From contig NZ_JACJQV010000161.1 in NCBI RefSeq assembly GCF_014696875.1, positions 1 to 43,032 of the forward strand: a stretch of 43,032 nt of DNA, in the 5' to 3' direction. Source of the stretch: Microcystis wesenbergii FACHB-1317 (GTDB lineage Bacteria; Cyanobacteriota; Cyanobacteriia; Cyanobacteriales; Microcystaceae). Shown here piece by piece: positions 15,149 through 24,108 of this stretch (position 1 is its first letter; every line of letters begins with the position of its first letter). The translations under genes were made by a program, and so were the position numbers. The notes beneath the pieces were generated by a model. That model was not told where the DNA came from and did not search any database. It worked only from the letters and a program-made list of their open reading frames with translations.

Positions 15149-16309
15149 GTGTCACAAGCTACTCCATCCCTACAATCTAATCTAAAACAATGGCTACGGT
15201 CCAGCGCACCTTCCCTATTTCAAATTAAACAGCGTTTGAGCGCCCGTCGTTGGCCGAAAAAATCGATCGTTATTTACACAGAAAAATATCGTCCCATGCT
15301 TCCGGCGGAAATTTGGCAACGGGGGGCCAGTGGTACCCAGGCATCGGTGGCTTTTTTAGCGCAGGAATGGACGAAACGCGGCTATAAAGTGACGATTTTT
15401 GGCAATTGTGAGGGTATGGAGGGGGAACAGGACGGTATTCGCTATGTTAATTATTACCGCATGAATTGGCAGGATCACTTTGAGACACTGGTGATCTCTC
15501 GTCATCCCACCTATTGCCGTCCGGGTACCAAGGCAGAACGAATTTTTTTTGATTGGCAAGATATTAAAGTTCCGGCAGCCTCCTATACCCCCGAAATTTT
15601 GGCTAGATACGACAAAATTTTCTGTAAAAGCCAATATCAACGGGATTTACTGGATTTCTGTGCCGATAATCAATGTCCGATTGTTCCTAATGGTATCGAT
15701 ACTTCCCTTTTGGCTGTAAGTGAGACAGTGCCAGAAAGTGAGTATATTCCCTATCGTCTAGTCTATGCCTCTCGTTATTATCGCGGCCTAGAGTCGATGT
15801 TAAAGCATGGCTGGCCGATTATCAAGGCGGCAATTCCCGCGGCCGAGTTACATCTCTACTATGGTTTTACTAAACGGGATGGCAGTGGCGATCGCAGGGA
15901 ATGGCGCGATAATTTAATCGCTTTGATTAAAGCTAGTCCGGGGGTAGTTGATCGCGGAATGATGGGTTATCGTCAACTAATCGAGGAAAAAGCGCGCTCT
16001 GCTATTCATTACTACGGTTGCACCTATCGTGAGATCGATTGTATTTCTGTGCGCGAGTCAGCAGTGGTAGGCTGTCTGCCGGTGGTGACGGATTTTGCTG
16101 TTTTTCGAGAAAAGGACTACTGTGTGAAAGTACCGGGGGAAGTAACCGATCCGGCTACTCAGGAAGCTATAGGCTGGAAAATTGTCGAATTACTGAAAAA
16201 TCCCCAGCTTTTGTCCCAAGAGCGCAAAAGATGTCGTCAAATTGCCCTAAATGACACCTGGGAGCGATCGGCCGCCGCTTGGTTAGATGTGATTGAAGCG
16301 GATTCTTAG
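15149..16309 (+). CDS. glycosyltransferase (GT-B, family 1/4-like)
   Basis: 386 aa. After a 40-residue basic leader, SIVIYTEKYRPMLPAEIWQRGASGTQASVAFLAQEWTKRGYKVTIFG begins the N-terminal Rossmann domain. CPIVPNGIDTSLL marks the domain linker typical of GT4 proteins. The C-terminal donor domain includes SAIHYYGCTYREIDCISVRESAVVGCLPVVTDFAVF, equivalent to the E-x7-E site. Start is GTG 15149 with GGAG about 9 nt upstream. It converges on the amidase gene with a 4-bp overlap of stop codons. A role in cell-surface glycan synthesis is inferred from the fold and the divergent GT partner. Confidence 0.82.
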   Translation: MSQATPSLQSNLKQWLRSSAPSLFQIKQRLSARRWPKKSIVIYTEKYRPMLPAEIWQRGASGTQASVAFLAQEWTKRGYKVTIFGNCEGMEGEQDGIRYVNYYRMNWQDHFETLVISRHPTYCRPGTKAERIFFDWQDIKVPAASYTPEILARYDKIFCKSQYQRDLLDFCADNQCPIVPNGIDTSLLAVSETVPESEYIPYRLVYASRYYRGLESMLKHGWPIIKAAIPAAELHLYYGFTKRDGSGDRREWRDNLIALIKASPGVVDRGMMGYRQLIEEKARSAIHYYGCTYREIDCISVRESAVVGCLPVVTDFAVFREKDYCVKVPGEVTDPATQEAIGWKIVELLKNPQLLSQERKRCRQIALNDTWERSAAAWLDVIEADS

Positions 16310-17622
16310 GCAAGCATTTCTTCTAAAACCCTGGCTACCCTTAGGATTAAGTCTTCGCGATCGGGGGCGGCGATGATTTGTAAACCTAAAGGTAGCTGGG
16401 ATGGACGTTTAATCGGCAAAGAAAGGGCAGGTAAACCAATCAAAGAAAAAGGTTGGGTGAATCTGCCTAAATTAGGTCTAATTAATAGCTCTTGCCCGTC
16501 AATAATCATTTTTTCTACTCCTAACGGCGGCGCAATACAGGGAATCGTCGGGGTGAGGATAATATCTACTTCGGTGAAGCTCTCTCGCAAACGATCGCGA
16601 TACCAACGGCGAAAACGTTGAGCCTGTAAATACCAGCTAGAGGGAATTAATGCCCCCGCCAAGAAGCGATCCCGGGTTGCGGGGTCAAAATCCTCTAATC
16701 TGGTCTGTAAACGCGGTAAATGCCAATTTGCTCCCTCGGAAGCGGTAATTATATAGGCGGCTGCCCTGGCGCGGGCGGTTTCGGGAATGGTGATTTTTTT
16801 AGTCACTCCTAAACGTTCGGCGATCGCTGTCACCGACTCGAATACTTCCAGTTCGGCTCCCTGCTGAAAATAATCATCGGCAAGGGCTATTTTTACGCCC
16901 TCTAAGCCACTTAAAGGAGCTTTAAGGTTATTTTTGGCAAAAAGACTCCAAATAGCCGCCATATCCGCCACATTGCCGCTAAAAAATCCCAGATGGTCTA
17001 AACTACTAACGAACAAAAATAAGCCCTGACGGGATACGCGCCCAAAGGTGGGTTTTAGCCCCACCACGCCACAGCAAGCGGCGGGAACCCTCACGGAACC
17101 ATTAGTATCGGAACCGAGAGCGAGAGGCACTAAATTAGCGGCAACGGCAGCGGCGGAACCGCCGGAGGATCCCCCCGATACGCGACTAGGATCGCGGGGG
17201 TTGGCAGTGGCCCCATAATGGGCATTTTCGGTGACAAAACCGTAGGCGTACTCATCCATATTGGTCGCCCCCACCAAAACTGCCCCGGCTGCTTCTAGGG
17301 TTTGAATAGCGATCGCATCTTGTCTGGCAGCAGGGTGATCTCGATTGATTTTGGAACCGGCAAGGGTGACAATACCCTTGATATCAAAGAGATTTTTGAC
17401 GGCGAAGGGGACTCCTGCTAAGACACCGACGGGTTCACCGTTGGCGATCGCTTGATCGATTTTTTGGGCTTGAGCGAGCGCCCTGGGCTGTAAAATGTCG
17501 GTAAAGCAATTTAAATGGGGATTTTTTGCCTCTATCTCCGCCAGAGTCTGGCTAATAACTTCTAAGGCTCTAGTTTGACGATTTTGGATCGATCGAGCTA
17601 AATTGCACACAGAAATAGTCAT
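16306..17622 (-). CDS. atzE: AtzE-like amidase (1-carboxybiuret hydrolase catalytic subunit type)
   Basis: Amidase-signature hydrolase of 438 aa. The Ser-cisSer-Lys triad is visible: Lys76 in FAVKNLFD, cis-Ser152 in GGSSGGS, nucleophile Ser176 in TNGSVRVPA. The overall sequence (NLFDIKGIVTLAGS, ATNMDEYAYGFVTENAHYG) matches AtzE rather than GatA. AtzE with AtzG deaminates 1-carboxybiuret in cyanuric acid breakdown; in organisms without that pathway its substrate is uncertain. The small gene directly upstream overlaps by 4 bp (ATGA) and looks like AtzG, which supports the call. No atzD, atzF or urea carboxylase gene is in the window. Confidence 0.85.
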   Translation of the reverse strand: MTISVCNLARSIQNRQTRALEVISQTLAEIEAKNPHLNCFTDILQPRALAQAQKIDQAIANGEPVGVLAGVPFAVKNLFDIKGIVTLAGSKINRDHPAARQDAIAIQTLEAAGAVLVGATNMDEYAYGFVTENAHYGATANPRDPSRVSGGSSGGSAAAVAANLVPLALGSDTNGSVRVPAACCGVVGLKPTFGRVSRQGLFLFVSSLDHLGFFSGNVADMAAIWSLFAKNNLKAPLSGLEGVKIALADDYFQQGAELEVFESVTAIAERLGVTKKITIPETARARAAAYIITASEGANWHLPRLQTRLEDFDPATRDRFLAGALIPSSWYLQAQRFRRWYRDRLRESFTEVDIILTPTIPCIAPPLGVEKMIIDGQELLIRPNLGRFTQPFSLIGLPALSLPIKRPSQLPLGLQIIAAPDREDLILRVARVLEEMLA

Positions 17623-17795
17623 GGTTCAAAGCTGAGGGCGCTTTCCCCGTCATCCTCTAAGGGAAATTCTGTCACTAAACTGGCGATTTCTTGCAAGCGT
17701 TGCCAGTTTTCAACCACAGAATTTAAATAGCGATCGGGAATGGCTAAATCTAGGATTTTCGCCATGATCATAACGTATTCTTCTGGATTATTCAT
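17619..17795 (-). CDS. atzG: AtzG-like small subunit (DUF4089)
   Basis: 58 aa from ATG 17793-17795. NPEEYVMIMAKILDLAIPDRYLNSVVENWQRLQEIASLVTEFPL is an all-helical DUF4089/AtzG-like domain that forms a complex with AtzE. The open frame continues upstream for 24 more codons, but those residues are not family-like. The stop overlaps the amidase start as ATGA, giving coupled 1:1 translation. Partner assignment rests on adjacency and sequence type. Confidence 0.8.
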   Translation of the reverse strand: MNNPEEYVMIMAKILDLAIPDRYLNSVVENWQRLQEIASLVTEFPLEDDGESALSFEP

Positions 17796-18084
17796 AGATT
17801 TCGTTCTGGTTGGGGTGAAGGAGATCAATATTTGCTTAAAAGCAGCGCTCAGGAATAAAATCGACACCTAGTTAAGCTGTGAAAATTGCTAGGATATAAG
17901 AGAAAATCTCCTGTAAATACAATAGCTATCCCTGGGGAGGAAGTATAACTTGAATTTGTTCTTGACCACCGACTCCCCAGCATCATAACCTGAGATATGA
18001 TCATATAACTGTATATTGAGATATTTTCCCCTCCTTCACCTCCGGATTTAAATTAAACTTATAAGTAGGGAGGCACAATTATTT

Positions 18085-18149
18085 GTAGGATGGGTTAGCA
18101 GTAGCGTAACATAATCGGGCGTTGGGTTTCATGCTTCAACCCAACCTAC
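18085..18149. repeat. REP-like imperfect palindrome
   Basis: GTAGGATGGGTT (18085-18096) pairs with AACCCAACCTAC (18138-18149) around a spacer. This GTAGGxTGGGTT style recurs at 23623 and, with GGTGCGTTACG arms, at 24321. It sits in the 17868-18276 gap, which otherwise holds AT-rich sequence without a recognisable gene, then a heptamer array. Confidence 0.7.
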
Positions 18150-18152
18150 GTT

Positions 18153-18276
18153 CTGATAACTGATAACTGATAACTGATAACTGATAACTGGTAACTGATA
18201 ACTGGTAACTGATAACTGGTAACTGATAACTGGTAACTGATAACTGATAACTGATAACTGATAACTGATAACTGAA
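18153..18276. repeat. heptamer array with alternating TGATAAC/TGGTAAC units
   Basis: About 17 units. The centre (about 18182-18236) alternates TGGTAAC and TGATAAC, making a 14-bp higher-order repeat; the flanks are pure TGATAAC. The array runs directly into the start codon of the radical SAM gene at 18277, replacing the usual ribosome-binding region. Confidence 0.95.
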
Positions 18277-19878
18277 ATGACCATCTTACAAGACGAAAAA
18301 CTCCTCTTTACTCCCGCAATACCCCACAGTGATGCCCTTAGAACTATTTTTGCCTTTCCTAATCAGTATTCCGTCGGTATAACCAGTTTAGGTTATCAAA
18401 TTGTTTGGGCAACTTTAGCCCTGCGATCGGATATACAAGTTAGTCGTTTATTTACGGATTTTCAAGAATCTTTACCCCGTTATCCCGAATTAGTCGGCTT
18501 TTCCTTTTCTTGGGAATTAGACTATGTTAATATCCTCTCGCTGTTAGAATCTTTAGAAATTCCTTGTCACAGTCATCAACGGCAAGATCGGCAAGCGATA
18601 ATTTTCGGAGGTGGGCCAGTTTTAACCGCTAATCCCGAACCTTTTGCCGCTTTTTTTGATGTAATTTTATTGGGAGATGGTGAAAATTTAATTGCTGATT
18701 TTATTAATGCCTATCAAGAGGTTAGAAACGCCGATCGCCCGACAAAACTCCGTCATTTGTCCCAGGTTCCGGGGGTGTATGTTCCTAGTTTATACACCGT
18801 TAATTATGATAGTCCCGAAGGTGAAATTACGGCAATTATACCCATAGATAATAATGTTCCTGCTTTTGTTAGTAAACAAACCTATCGCAGTAATACCCTT
18901 TCAGCTTCTACGGTGGTAACAAAACAAGCGGCATGGGAGAATATTTATATGGTAGAGGTGGTGCGAAGTTGTCCAGAAATGTGCCGTTTTTGTTTAGCTA
19001 GTTATCTAACTTTACCCTTTCGTACCGCTAGTTTAGAATCTTTAATCCCTGCCATTGAAAAAGGTTTAAAAGTGACCGATCGCCTGGGTTTATTAGGTGC
19101 TTCTGTCAGTCAACATCCCGAATTTGAAACCTTACTTGATTATCTTTTTCAACCAAAATTTGAAGGAGTTAGACTCTCGATCGCCTCAGTTAGAACTAAT
19201 ACTGTCACGGAAAAATTAGCCAGAATTTTATCCCTAAGAGACAGCAAATCAATTACTATTGCCGTAGAAAGTGGTTCTGATCGCCTACGGGAAATTATCA
19301 ACAAAAAGTTAGCCAATGATGAAATTATCCAAGCTGCCATTAATGCCAAAGCCGGCGGTTTAAAAGGGATAAAACTCTATGGTATGGTGGGAATACCGGG
19401 AGAAGAAACTGAAGATATAGCGGCGACTGTGGAAATGTTAATAGCATTAAAAAAAGCCGCCTCTGGACTGCGAATTTCTTTCGGTTGCAGCACCTTTGTG
19501 CCTAAATCCCATACTCCTTTTCAGTGGTTTGGAGTTAATAAAATGGCCGAAAAAAGATTAAAATATCTAGAGAAACAATTAGGTAAACAGGGCATAGAAT
19601 TTCGCCCAGAAAGTTATAATTGGTCGGTGATTCAAGCCCTATTATCTAGAGGCGATCGCCGCTTAACTTCCCTATTAGAATTAACCCGTGGCTACGGTGA
19701 TTCTTTAGGCAGTTATAAACGGGCTTTTAAGGAACTAAAAGGACAAATTCCCCCTCTAGATTATTACGTTTATCAACAATGGCGTTTAGAACAGGTTTTA
19801 CCCTGGAGTCATTTACACGGTCCTTTATCCTCAAATGTTTTGGTAAAACATTTAGAAGATTCCCAAACAAAAAGGTAA
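18277..19878 (+). CDS. B12-binding-type radical SAM protein
   Basis: 533 aa. The N-terminal part (about 1-150) looks like a cobalamin-binding-style alpha/beta domain (GITSLGYQIVWATLAL...PELVGFSFSWELDYVNIL...IIFGGGPVLTANPEPFA). The radical SAM core follows, with Cys232, Cys236 and Cys239 in SCPEMCRFC (CxxxCxxC) for the 4Fe-4S cluster. Further motifs are SIASVRTNTV, ITIAVESGSDRLR and KGIKLYGMVGIPGE. Substrate unknown; this architecture is conserved in cyanobacteria without an assigned reaction. The ATG at 18277 directly follows the heptamer array, with TGATAACTGAA instead of a Shine-Dalgarno. No operon partner. Confidence 0.88.
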   Translation: MTILQDEKLLFTPAIPHSDALRTIFAFPNQYSVGITSLGYQIVWATLALRSDIQVSRLFTDFQESLPRYPELVGFSFSWELDYVNILSLLESLEIPCHSHQRQDRQAIIFGGGPVLTANPEPFAAFFDVILLGDGENLIADFINAYQEVRNADRPTKLRHLSQVPGVYVPSLYTVNYDSPEGEITAIIPIDNNVPAFVSKQTYRSNTLSASTVVTKQAAWENIYMVEVVRSCPEMCRFCLASYLTLPFRTASLESLIPAIEKGLKVTDRLGLLGASVSQHPEFETLLDYLFQPKFEGVRLSIASVRTNTVTEKLARILSLRDSKSITIAVESGSDRLREIINKKLANDEIIQAAINAKAGGLKGIKLYGMVGIPGEETEDIAATVEMLIALKKAASGLRISFGCSTFVPKSHTPFQWFGVNKMAEKRLKYLEKQLGKQGIEFRPESYNWSVIQALLSRGDRRLTSLLELTRGYGDSLGSYKRAFKELKGQIPPLDYYVYQQWRLEQVLPWSHLHGPLSSNVLVKHLEDSQTKR

Positions 19879-20048
19879 AGTATCGCTAATAAGCTAAGAC
19901 GCATTTAAACAATGTCTTGACTATCAGACCCCAAATGAGGTATTCTATCAAGGTAGATCGGATATTGGTGCAATTCAGACTTGAATTGGTACTTTTATTA
20001 ACTATCAATCCCGATTAAACCATTAATTTAATCTTAGTTGATCAACCC

Positions 20049-21464
20049 ATGAGCAAGAAAAATGAGACCGTTACCCTGCTTTTAGCCTTGGTGATTACCC
20101 TAATATTTTTTGGGGCAGGTGGTTGGTGGTTATACAATCGTTTTCAAGGAAAAAATAACCCAACCAATCTTTCTGAAATCGAGAAAATATCACCAGAGCA
20201 AAAATCGGTATCGGCACAGGCAAAATTTAGTCAAGGGGAAAAATTATTAATAGTTGACGGGGCTTCTTCGGACAAACAAGCTGCTATACAGGCCCTCGGA
20301 AAAGGAGACTTTCAGCAAGCAGTTTACCTCCTAGAAAAATCCCTGCGAGCTAATCAAAATGATCCGGAAGCTCTCATCTACTTAAATAACGCCCGTATTG
20401 GTGAAGCTAAGTCCTATACTATCGCCGTTTCCGTGCCAATTGGGAGCGATGTCAACACCGCCCTAGAAGTTTTACGAGGAGTCGCCCAATCTCAAAATCA
20501 AATCAATCAAGCTGGGGGAATTAATGGCATTCCTTTAAAAGTTCTCATTGCTGATGATGCTGATAGTCCCGAAATTGCTGCTCAAATTGCCCAAAAATTA
20601 GCGGCTGACAACAGCATTTTAGGAGTAGTAGGACACACTAGCAGTGATACCTCTTTAGCGGCGGCTGCTATCTATCAAAAAGCGGGATTAGTAATGATTT
20701 CCCCCATCAGTACCTCAACTAAACTCTCCAATTTTGGTGACTATATCTTTCGTTCTGTTCCCAGTGATTTTGCGGCGGCACGGGCATTAGCCGAATCTAG
20801 CTTGCAAAAAATTCCTAACGTCAAGGCAGTGGTATTTTTTAACTCCCAAAGTAATTATAGTCAATCCCTAAAATCTGAATTTATCACCGCTTTAGGATTA
20901 GGAGGAGGTCAAGTGGTGAGTGAATTTGATCTATCTTCCCTCACTTTTACCCCTTCTAAAAGCCTCCAACAAGCTCAACAAGAGGGAGCAAATCTAATCG
21001 CCCTTCTTGGGGATAGTGGAACCCTAGATAAGGCTTTGCAGGTGGTTCAAATCAATGGTCAAAAATTGCCGATTGTGGCGGGTGATGACGTTTATAGCCC
21101 CAAAACTCTGGATGTAGGCGGAAAAAATGCCCTGGACATGGTTGTCGCTATCGCTTGGCATTTGGGGGCTAATCCGAACAGTCCTTTTGTGAATAAATCC
21201 CGCCAATTGTGGCAAGGAGACGTAAATTGGCGCACGGCTACCGCCTATGACGCTACCCAGGCTTTAATCGCTGGCATTAAGGCAGAATCTAGCCGCGAGG
21301 GAGTTCAACAGGCGTTAAGAAGCAGTAATTTTTCTGTCCCCGGGGCGACTAATCCCGTGCGATTTTTACCCTCTGGCGATCGCAATCAATCCGTGCAATT
21401 AGTGGTAGTTAAACCCGGTTCTCGTTCTAGTTTTGGGGTAGATTTTGTGCCAATTTCTCGATAA
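20049..21464 (+). CDS. membrane-anchored LivK-like substrate-binding protein
   Basis: 471 aa. A single N-terminal hydrophobic segment (about 8-29, TLLLALVITLIFFGAGGWWLY) acts as a membrane anchor or uncleaved signal. A short TPR-like helical pair follows (about 75-118, ALGKGDFQQAVYLLEKSLRANQNDPEALIYLNNARI). The rest is a type I periplasmic-binding fold (IAVSVPIGSD...VLRGVAQSQNQINQAGGINGIPLKVLIADD...VVGHTSSDTSLAAA...MISPISTS), as in branched-chain amino acid or urea receptors. It probably senses or delivers a small ligand at the periplasmic face. No permease genes are adjacent; the LivG-like ATPase at 196 is far away. The next gene follows after 18 bp. Confidence 0.85.
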   Translation: MSKKNETVTLLLALVITLIFFGAGGWWLYNRFQGKNNPTNLSEIEKISPEQKSVSAQAKFSQGEKLLIVDGASSDKQAAIQALGKGDFQQAVYLLEKSLRANQNDPEALIYLNNARIGEAKSYTIAVSVPIGSDVNTALEVLRGVAQSQNQINQAGGINGIPLKVLIADDADSPEIAAQIAQKLAADNSILGVVGHTSSDTSLAAAAIYQKAGLVMISPISTSTKLSNFGDYIFRSVPSDFAAARALAESSLQKIPNVKAVVFFNSQSNYSQSLKSEFITALGLGGGQVVSEFDLSSLTFTPSKSLQQAQQEGANLIALLGDSGTLDKALQVVQINGQKLPIVAGDDVYSPKTLDVGGKNALDMVVAIAWHLGANPNSPFVNKSRQLWQGDVNWRTATAYDATQALIAGIKAESSREGVQQALRSSNFSVPGATNPVRFLPSGDRNQSVQLVVVKPGSRSSFGVDFVPISR

Positions 21465-21482
21465 AATGACAACTAAATCAAG

Positions 21483-22217
21483 ATGACTTATATGTTAGAA
21501 ACTCCCCCCAAATATTCTGTTCTTGGTTTACCGGTTCATCTCCTCGATAACTACAGTCGTTGGTTAATTGATCGCCTCTATCAAGGTTTTGGTTCCCACG
21601 TTGTCACTCTCAATGCAGAAATGGCAATGTTAGGAGAAAATGATGCTAAAGTAGCCCAAGTTATTCGGGAAGCAGATTTAGTTATTCCCGACGGTGCGGG
21701 GATTGTCATTTACTTAAAATTAAGGGGCAGAAAACAAACCCGCTGCCCCGGTATTGAATTATCAGAATCCTTAATTACTGAGTTAGGAATGCGGGGAGAA
21801 AGTTTTCCTATTGCTTTTTTTGGTGGTAAACCGGGGATTACTGAACAAGCGGCAAGTAATTGGCAAAAAAAGATACCTAATATCCGTATTCTGACTAACC
21901 ACGGTTATCTATCCTCCCAGGAAATGTCCGATTGGATCGAGGTATTAAAAGATCAACAACCGCGGTTAATTTTAGTTGGTTTAGGAGTACCCCGACAAGA
22001 ATATTGGATTAGGGAACATCGATATCTCTGTCCCCAAGCTATCTGGGTAGGTGTGGGGGGCAGTTTTGATATCTGGTCCGGGACAAAAATCCGCGCCCCT
22101 CGCTTTTTCTGTGACAATAATTTAGAGTGGTTGTATCGACTCTATCAGGAACCTTGGCGTTGGAAAAGAATGTTAGCTTTACCTAAATTTTTCTGGCGCT
22201 CTCTTTTTTATTCCTAG
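21483..22217 (+). CDS. WecG/TagA/CpsF-family glycosyltransferase (GT26)
   Basis: 244 aa. GT26 enzymes transfer N-acetylmannosamine or related sugars to polyprenyl-linked intermediates at the membrane. Motifs: VVTLNAEMAMLGENDAKV, LVIPDGAGIVIYLKL (DG(x)G core), RCPGIELSESLI, FFGGKPGITEQAA, LILVGLGVPRQEYWIREH, and the basic, aromatic C-terminus LEWLYRLYQEPWRWKRMLALPKF that docks to the membrane. It lies 18 bp downstream of the substrate-binding protein and may share its transcript, though the roles differ. ATG 21483 is used; an ATG three codons later is possible. Likely role in surface glycan assembly. Confidence 0.92.
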   Translation: MTYMLETPPKYSVLGLPVHLLDNYSRWLIDRLYQGFGSHVVTLNAEMAMLGENDAKVAQVIREADLVIPDGAGIVIYLKLRGRKQTRCPGIELSESLITELGMRGESFPIAFFGGKPGITEQAASNWQKKIPNIRILTNHGYLSSQEMSDWIEVLKDQQPRLILVGLGVPRQEYWIREHRYLCPQAIWVGVGGSFDIWSGTKIRAPRFFCDNNLEWLYRLYQEPWRWKRMLALPKFFWRSLFYS

Positions 22218-22226
22218 TAATAGTTA

Positions 22227-22820
22227 TTATAAATTCTTTTCGATAAAGGCCATCACTCGCTCTAATCCTTCCCGTGTTTTCAAGTTGGTGAAGATAAAGG
22301 GTTTATCCCCGCGCATTTTTTTTGCATCTCTATCCATCACTCCTAAATCTGCCCCCACCATCGGGGCTAAATCTATTTTATTAATTACCAATAAATCCGA
22401 TTTGGTGATACCCGGTCCCCCCTTGCGAGGGATTTTATCTCCGGCTGCCACGTCAATCACATAGATGGTTAAATCTACTAATTCGGGGCTAAAGGTTGCC
22501 GCTAAATTGTCGCCGCCACTTTCCAGAAAAATTAACTTTAAGTTAGCAAATTTTCTCTCTAACTGTTCAATGGCAACTAAGTTAATTGAGGCATCCTCGC
22601 GAATAGCTGTATGGGGACATCCTCCCGTTTCTACTCCTAAAATTCTTTCCGGAGCTAAAGCTTGCGATCGCACTAAAAATTGGGCATCTTCTTGAGTATA
22701 AATGTCATTGGTGACTACGGCGATCGGATATTGATCCCGCAAATTTTTACACAGGGCATCGAGCAGGGCTGTTTTTCCTGAACCCACCGGACCGGCAATT
22801 CCCACGCGCAAGCAAGACAT
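22227..22820 (-). CDS. ureG: urease accessory GTPase UreG
   Basis: SIMIBI-class GTPase of 197 aa that drives nickel delivery to urease with UreD/E/F. P-loop GPVGSGKT at residues 10-17, the metal-binding CPH motif in [13 protein letters not shown], Walker B-like [13 protein letters not shown], and the G4 motif NKIDLAP are all present. The frame stays open upstream to 22934, but [11 protein letters not shown] (ATG 22818-22820) is the canonical start. Other ure genes are absent from the window, so urease genes are dispersed in this genome. Converges on the GT26 gene with 9 bp between. Confidence 0.96.
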   Translation of the reverse strand: MSCLRVGIAGPVGSGKTALLDALCKNLRDQYPIAVVTNDIYTQEDAQFLVRSQALAPERILGVETGGCPHTAIREDASINLVAIEQLERKFANLKLIFLESGGDNLAATFSPELVDLTIYVIDVAAGDKIPRKGGPGITKSDLLVINKIDLAPMVGADLGVMDRDAKKMRGDKPFIFTNLKTREGLERVMAFIEKNL

Positions 22821-22995
22821 AGTTTTTTCGGGAAAAAGTGACAAGGAAAGGGTTAAAAATTTTGGAGCTATCGGATAGAAAAAAGAGGGGTTCGCAGGGC
22901 GACACGGATTCCCATTATAATAAAAGGTTAACACAAATCTGAGAATTTGTCAAGTCTTTTTGTCAATAAATTTGGGGAAATCATCGGCAAAAAGA

Positions 22996-23583
22996 TCACC
23001 AAAAGTCAGTGATTTGGTAGCCAAAATCCGTTAACATCTGCCTAAATAGGGGCAAACTTAAACCGATAACATTACTGTGACATCCCTCCAATCTTTCCAC
23101 GAATAGACCCCCCTTTCCTTCTAGGGCAAAACAGCCAGCACATTTGAGGGGTTCTTCGCTGTCAACATAGGCAATAATTGTTTCATCGCTGATATTGGCA
23201 AAGTGAACTTTAGTGATCCCACAACGAGTCAAAGTTTGATGATTAACTCGATCGATTAAAGCATGACCTGTATAGAGTGTACCCACCTGACCGCGCATTT
23301 TTTGCCAACGCTCGATCGCTTCTGATTTATCCTTGGGTTTGCCATAGACTTCCCCCGCTACTTCTAAGACGGAATCACAACCAAGAATTAATCCTGTATC
23401 AAATTTAGGGGCGATCGTTTGTGCTTTACATTGGGCTAAAGTTTGGACAAGATGGAGAGTATCATCAGCATTAATTGTCGATTCATCAAAGTTACTCACT
23501 CGCACAATCGGATCGATTCCCACCATTTGTAATAGTTTTTTACGCGCAGGAGAAGCGGAAGCAAGAATCAAGGGAATGGACAT
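22996..23583 (-). CDS. maf: Maf-family nucleoside triphosphate pyrophosphatase
   Basis: 195 aa. Maf proteins hydrolyse non-canonical or specific NTPs (dTTP/UTP/m7GTP) to monophosphates. The N-terminal [13 protein letters not shown] loop, VSNFDES, the catalytic-Asp motif [43 protein letters not shown] and the C-terminal [14 protein letters not shown] are all in place, and length is typical. Start is ATG 23581-23583. Lies upstream of ureG on the same strand with a 175-bp gap; probably its own promoter. Confidence 0.94.
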   Translation of the reverse strand: MSIPLILASASPARKKLLQMVGIDPIVRVSNFDESTINADDTLHLVQTLAQCKAQTIAPKFDTGLILGCDSVLEVAGEVYGKPKDKSEAIERWQKMRGQVGTLYTGHALIDRVNHQTLTRCGITKVHFANISDETIIAYVDSEEPLKCAGCFALEGKGGLFVERLEGCHSNVIGLSLPLFRQMLTDFGYQITDFW

Positions 23584-23622
23584 AAGTTTTTTCAGTAAAC
23601 AAGATAGGAGATAGTTAGGTAG

Positions 23623-23687
23623 GGTGGGTTAGGCAATGGCAAATTATTAGACTTAATTATCAATTTATCTATTTGCCGTAACCCACC
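23623..23687. repeat. REP-like palindrome (GGTGGGTTAGGCAA type)
   Basis: Arms GGTGGGTTAGGCAA (23623-23636) and TTGCCGTAACCCACC (23673-23687) can form a long imperfect stem with an AT-rich loop. It lies between maf and the coiled-coil gene and could act as an RNA hairpin, but has no T-tract. Confidence 0.7.
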
Positions 23688-23734
23688 ATCAGTTATCAGA
23701 TTTTTAGCTATTTCTGCTAGGAATTGGCAGGATT

Positions 23735-24106
23735 TTAGGGGGGAAAATAACGATCTAAAATCTCAACCATGCGGGATTGTCTTTCTTCCTTGTCAAATCG
23801 ATTGTAAAAATCCGACTGAACCTCATAAAAATCCGACATCGATCGAGTTAATTGTCCTAGCAGTTGATCAAGTCCCCGTCTGTCTTTTTCCCATTCTTTT
23901 TTAGACTCAGCAAGACTATTAGTTAACGCTTCGATCGATTTAGCATTAGAATTAGCGATCGCTCTAGTTTCTTTTAATCCCTGATTGGTTTCCTGTAATC
24001 CTAATTTAATCTCCTGTAATCCTAATTTAATCTCCTGTAGTCCTGTTAGGGTAGTTTCAGCAAGAGATTCGAGTCTATCTAGTCTATTTTCTTCCGAGTT
24101 ACTCAT
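23735..24106 (-). CDS. coiled-coil protein with heptad duplications
   Basis: 123 aa, highly charged, no signal or membrane segment. The N-terminal half contains LQEIKLG-type heptads (LQEIKLG, LQEIKLG, LQETNQG) from 21-bp repeats at about 23985-24047, then a predicted long helix to about residue 85 and a C-terminus rich in Asp/Arg/Phe (SDFYEVQSDFYNRFDKEERQ). It resembles short cyanobacterial coiled-coil proteins of unknown function. The start codon (plus 24104-24106) directly adjoins a heptamer array, with the same TGATAACTGAA leader seen at the radical SAM gene, and no Shine-Dalgarno is visible. Confidence 0.7.
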   Translation of the reverse strand: MSNSEENRLDRLESLAETTLTGLQEIKLGLQEIKLGLQETNQGLKETRAIANSNAKSIEALTNSLAESKKEWEKDRRGLDQLLGQLTRSMSDFYEVQSDFYNRFDKEERQSRMVEILDRYFPP

Positions 24107-24108
24107 AT

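Noticed and set aside
22821-22934. N-terminal extension of UreG
   Set aside because: Not family-like; the canonical UreG start is at 22820.
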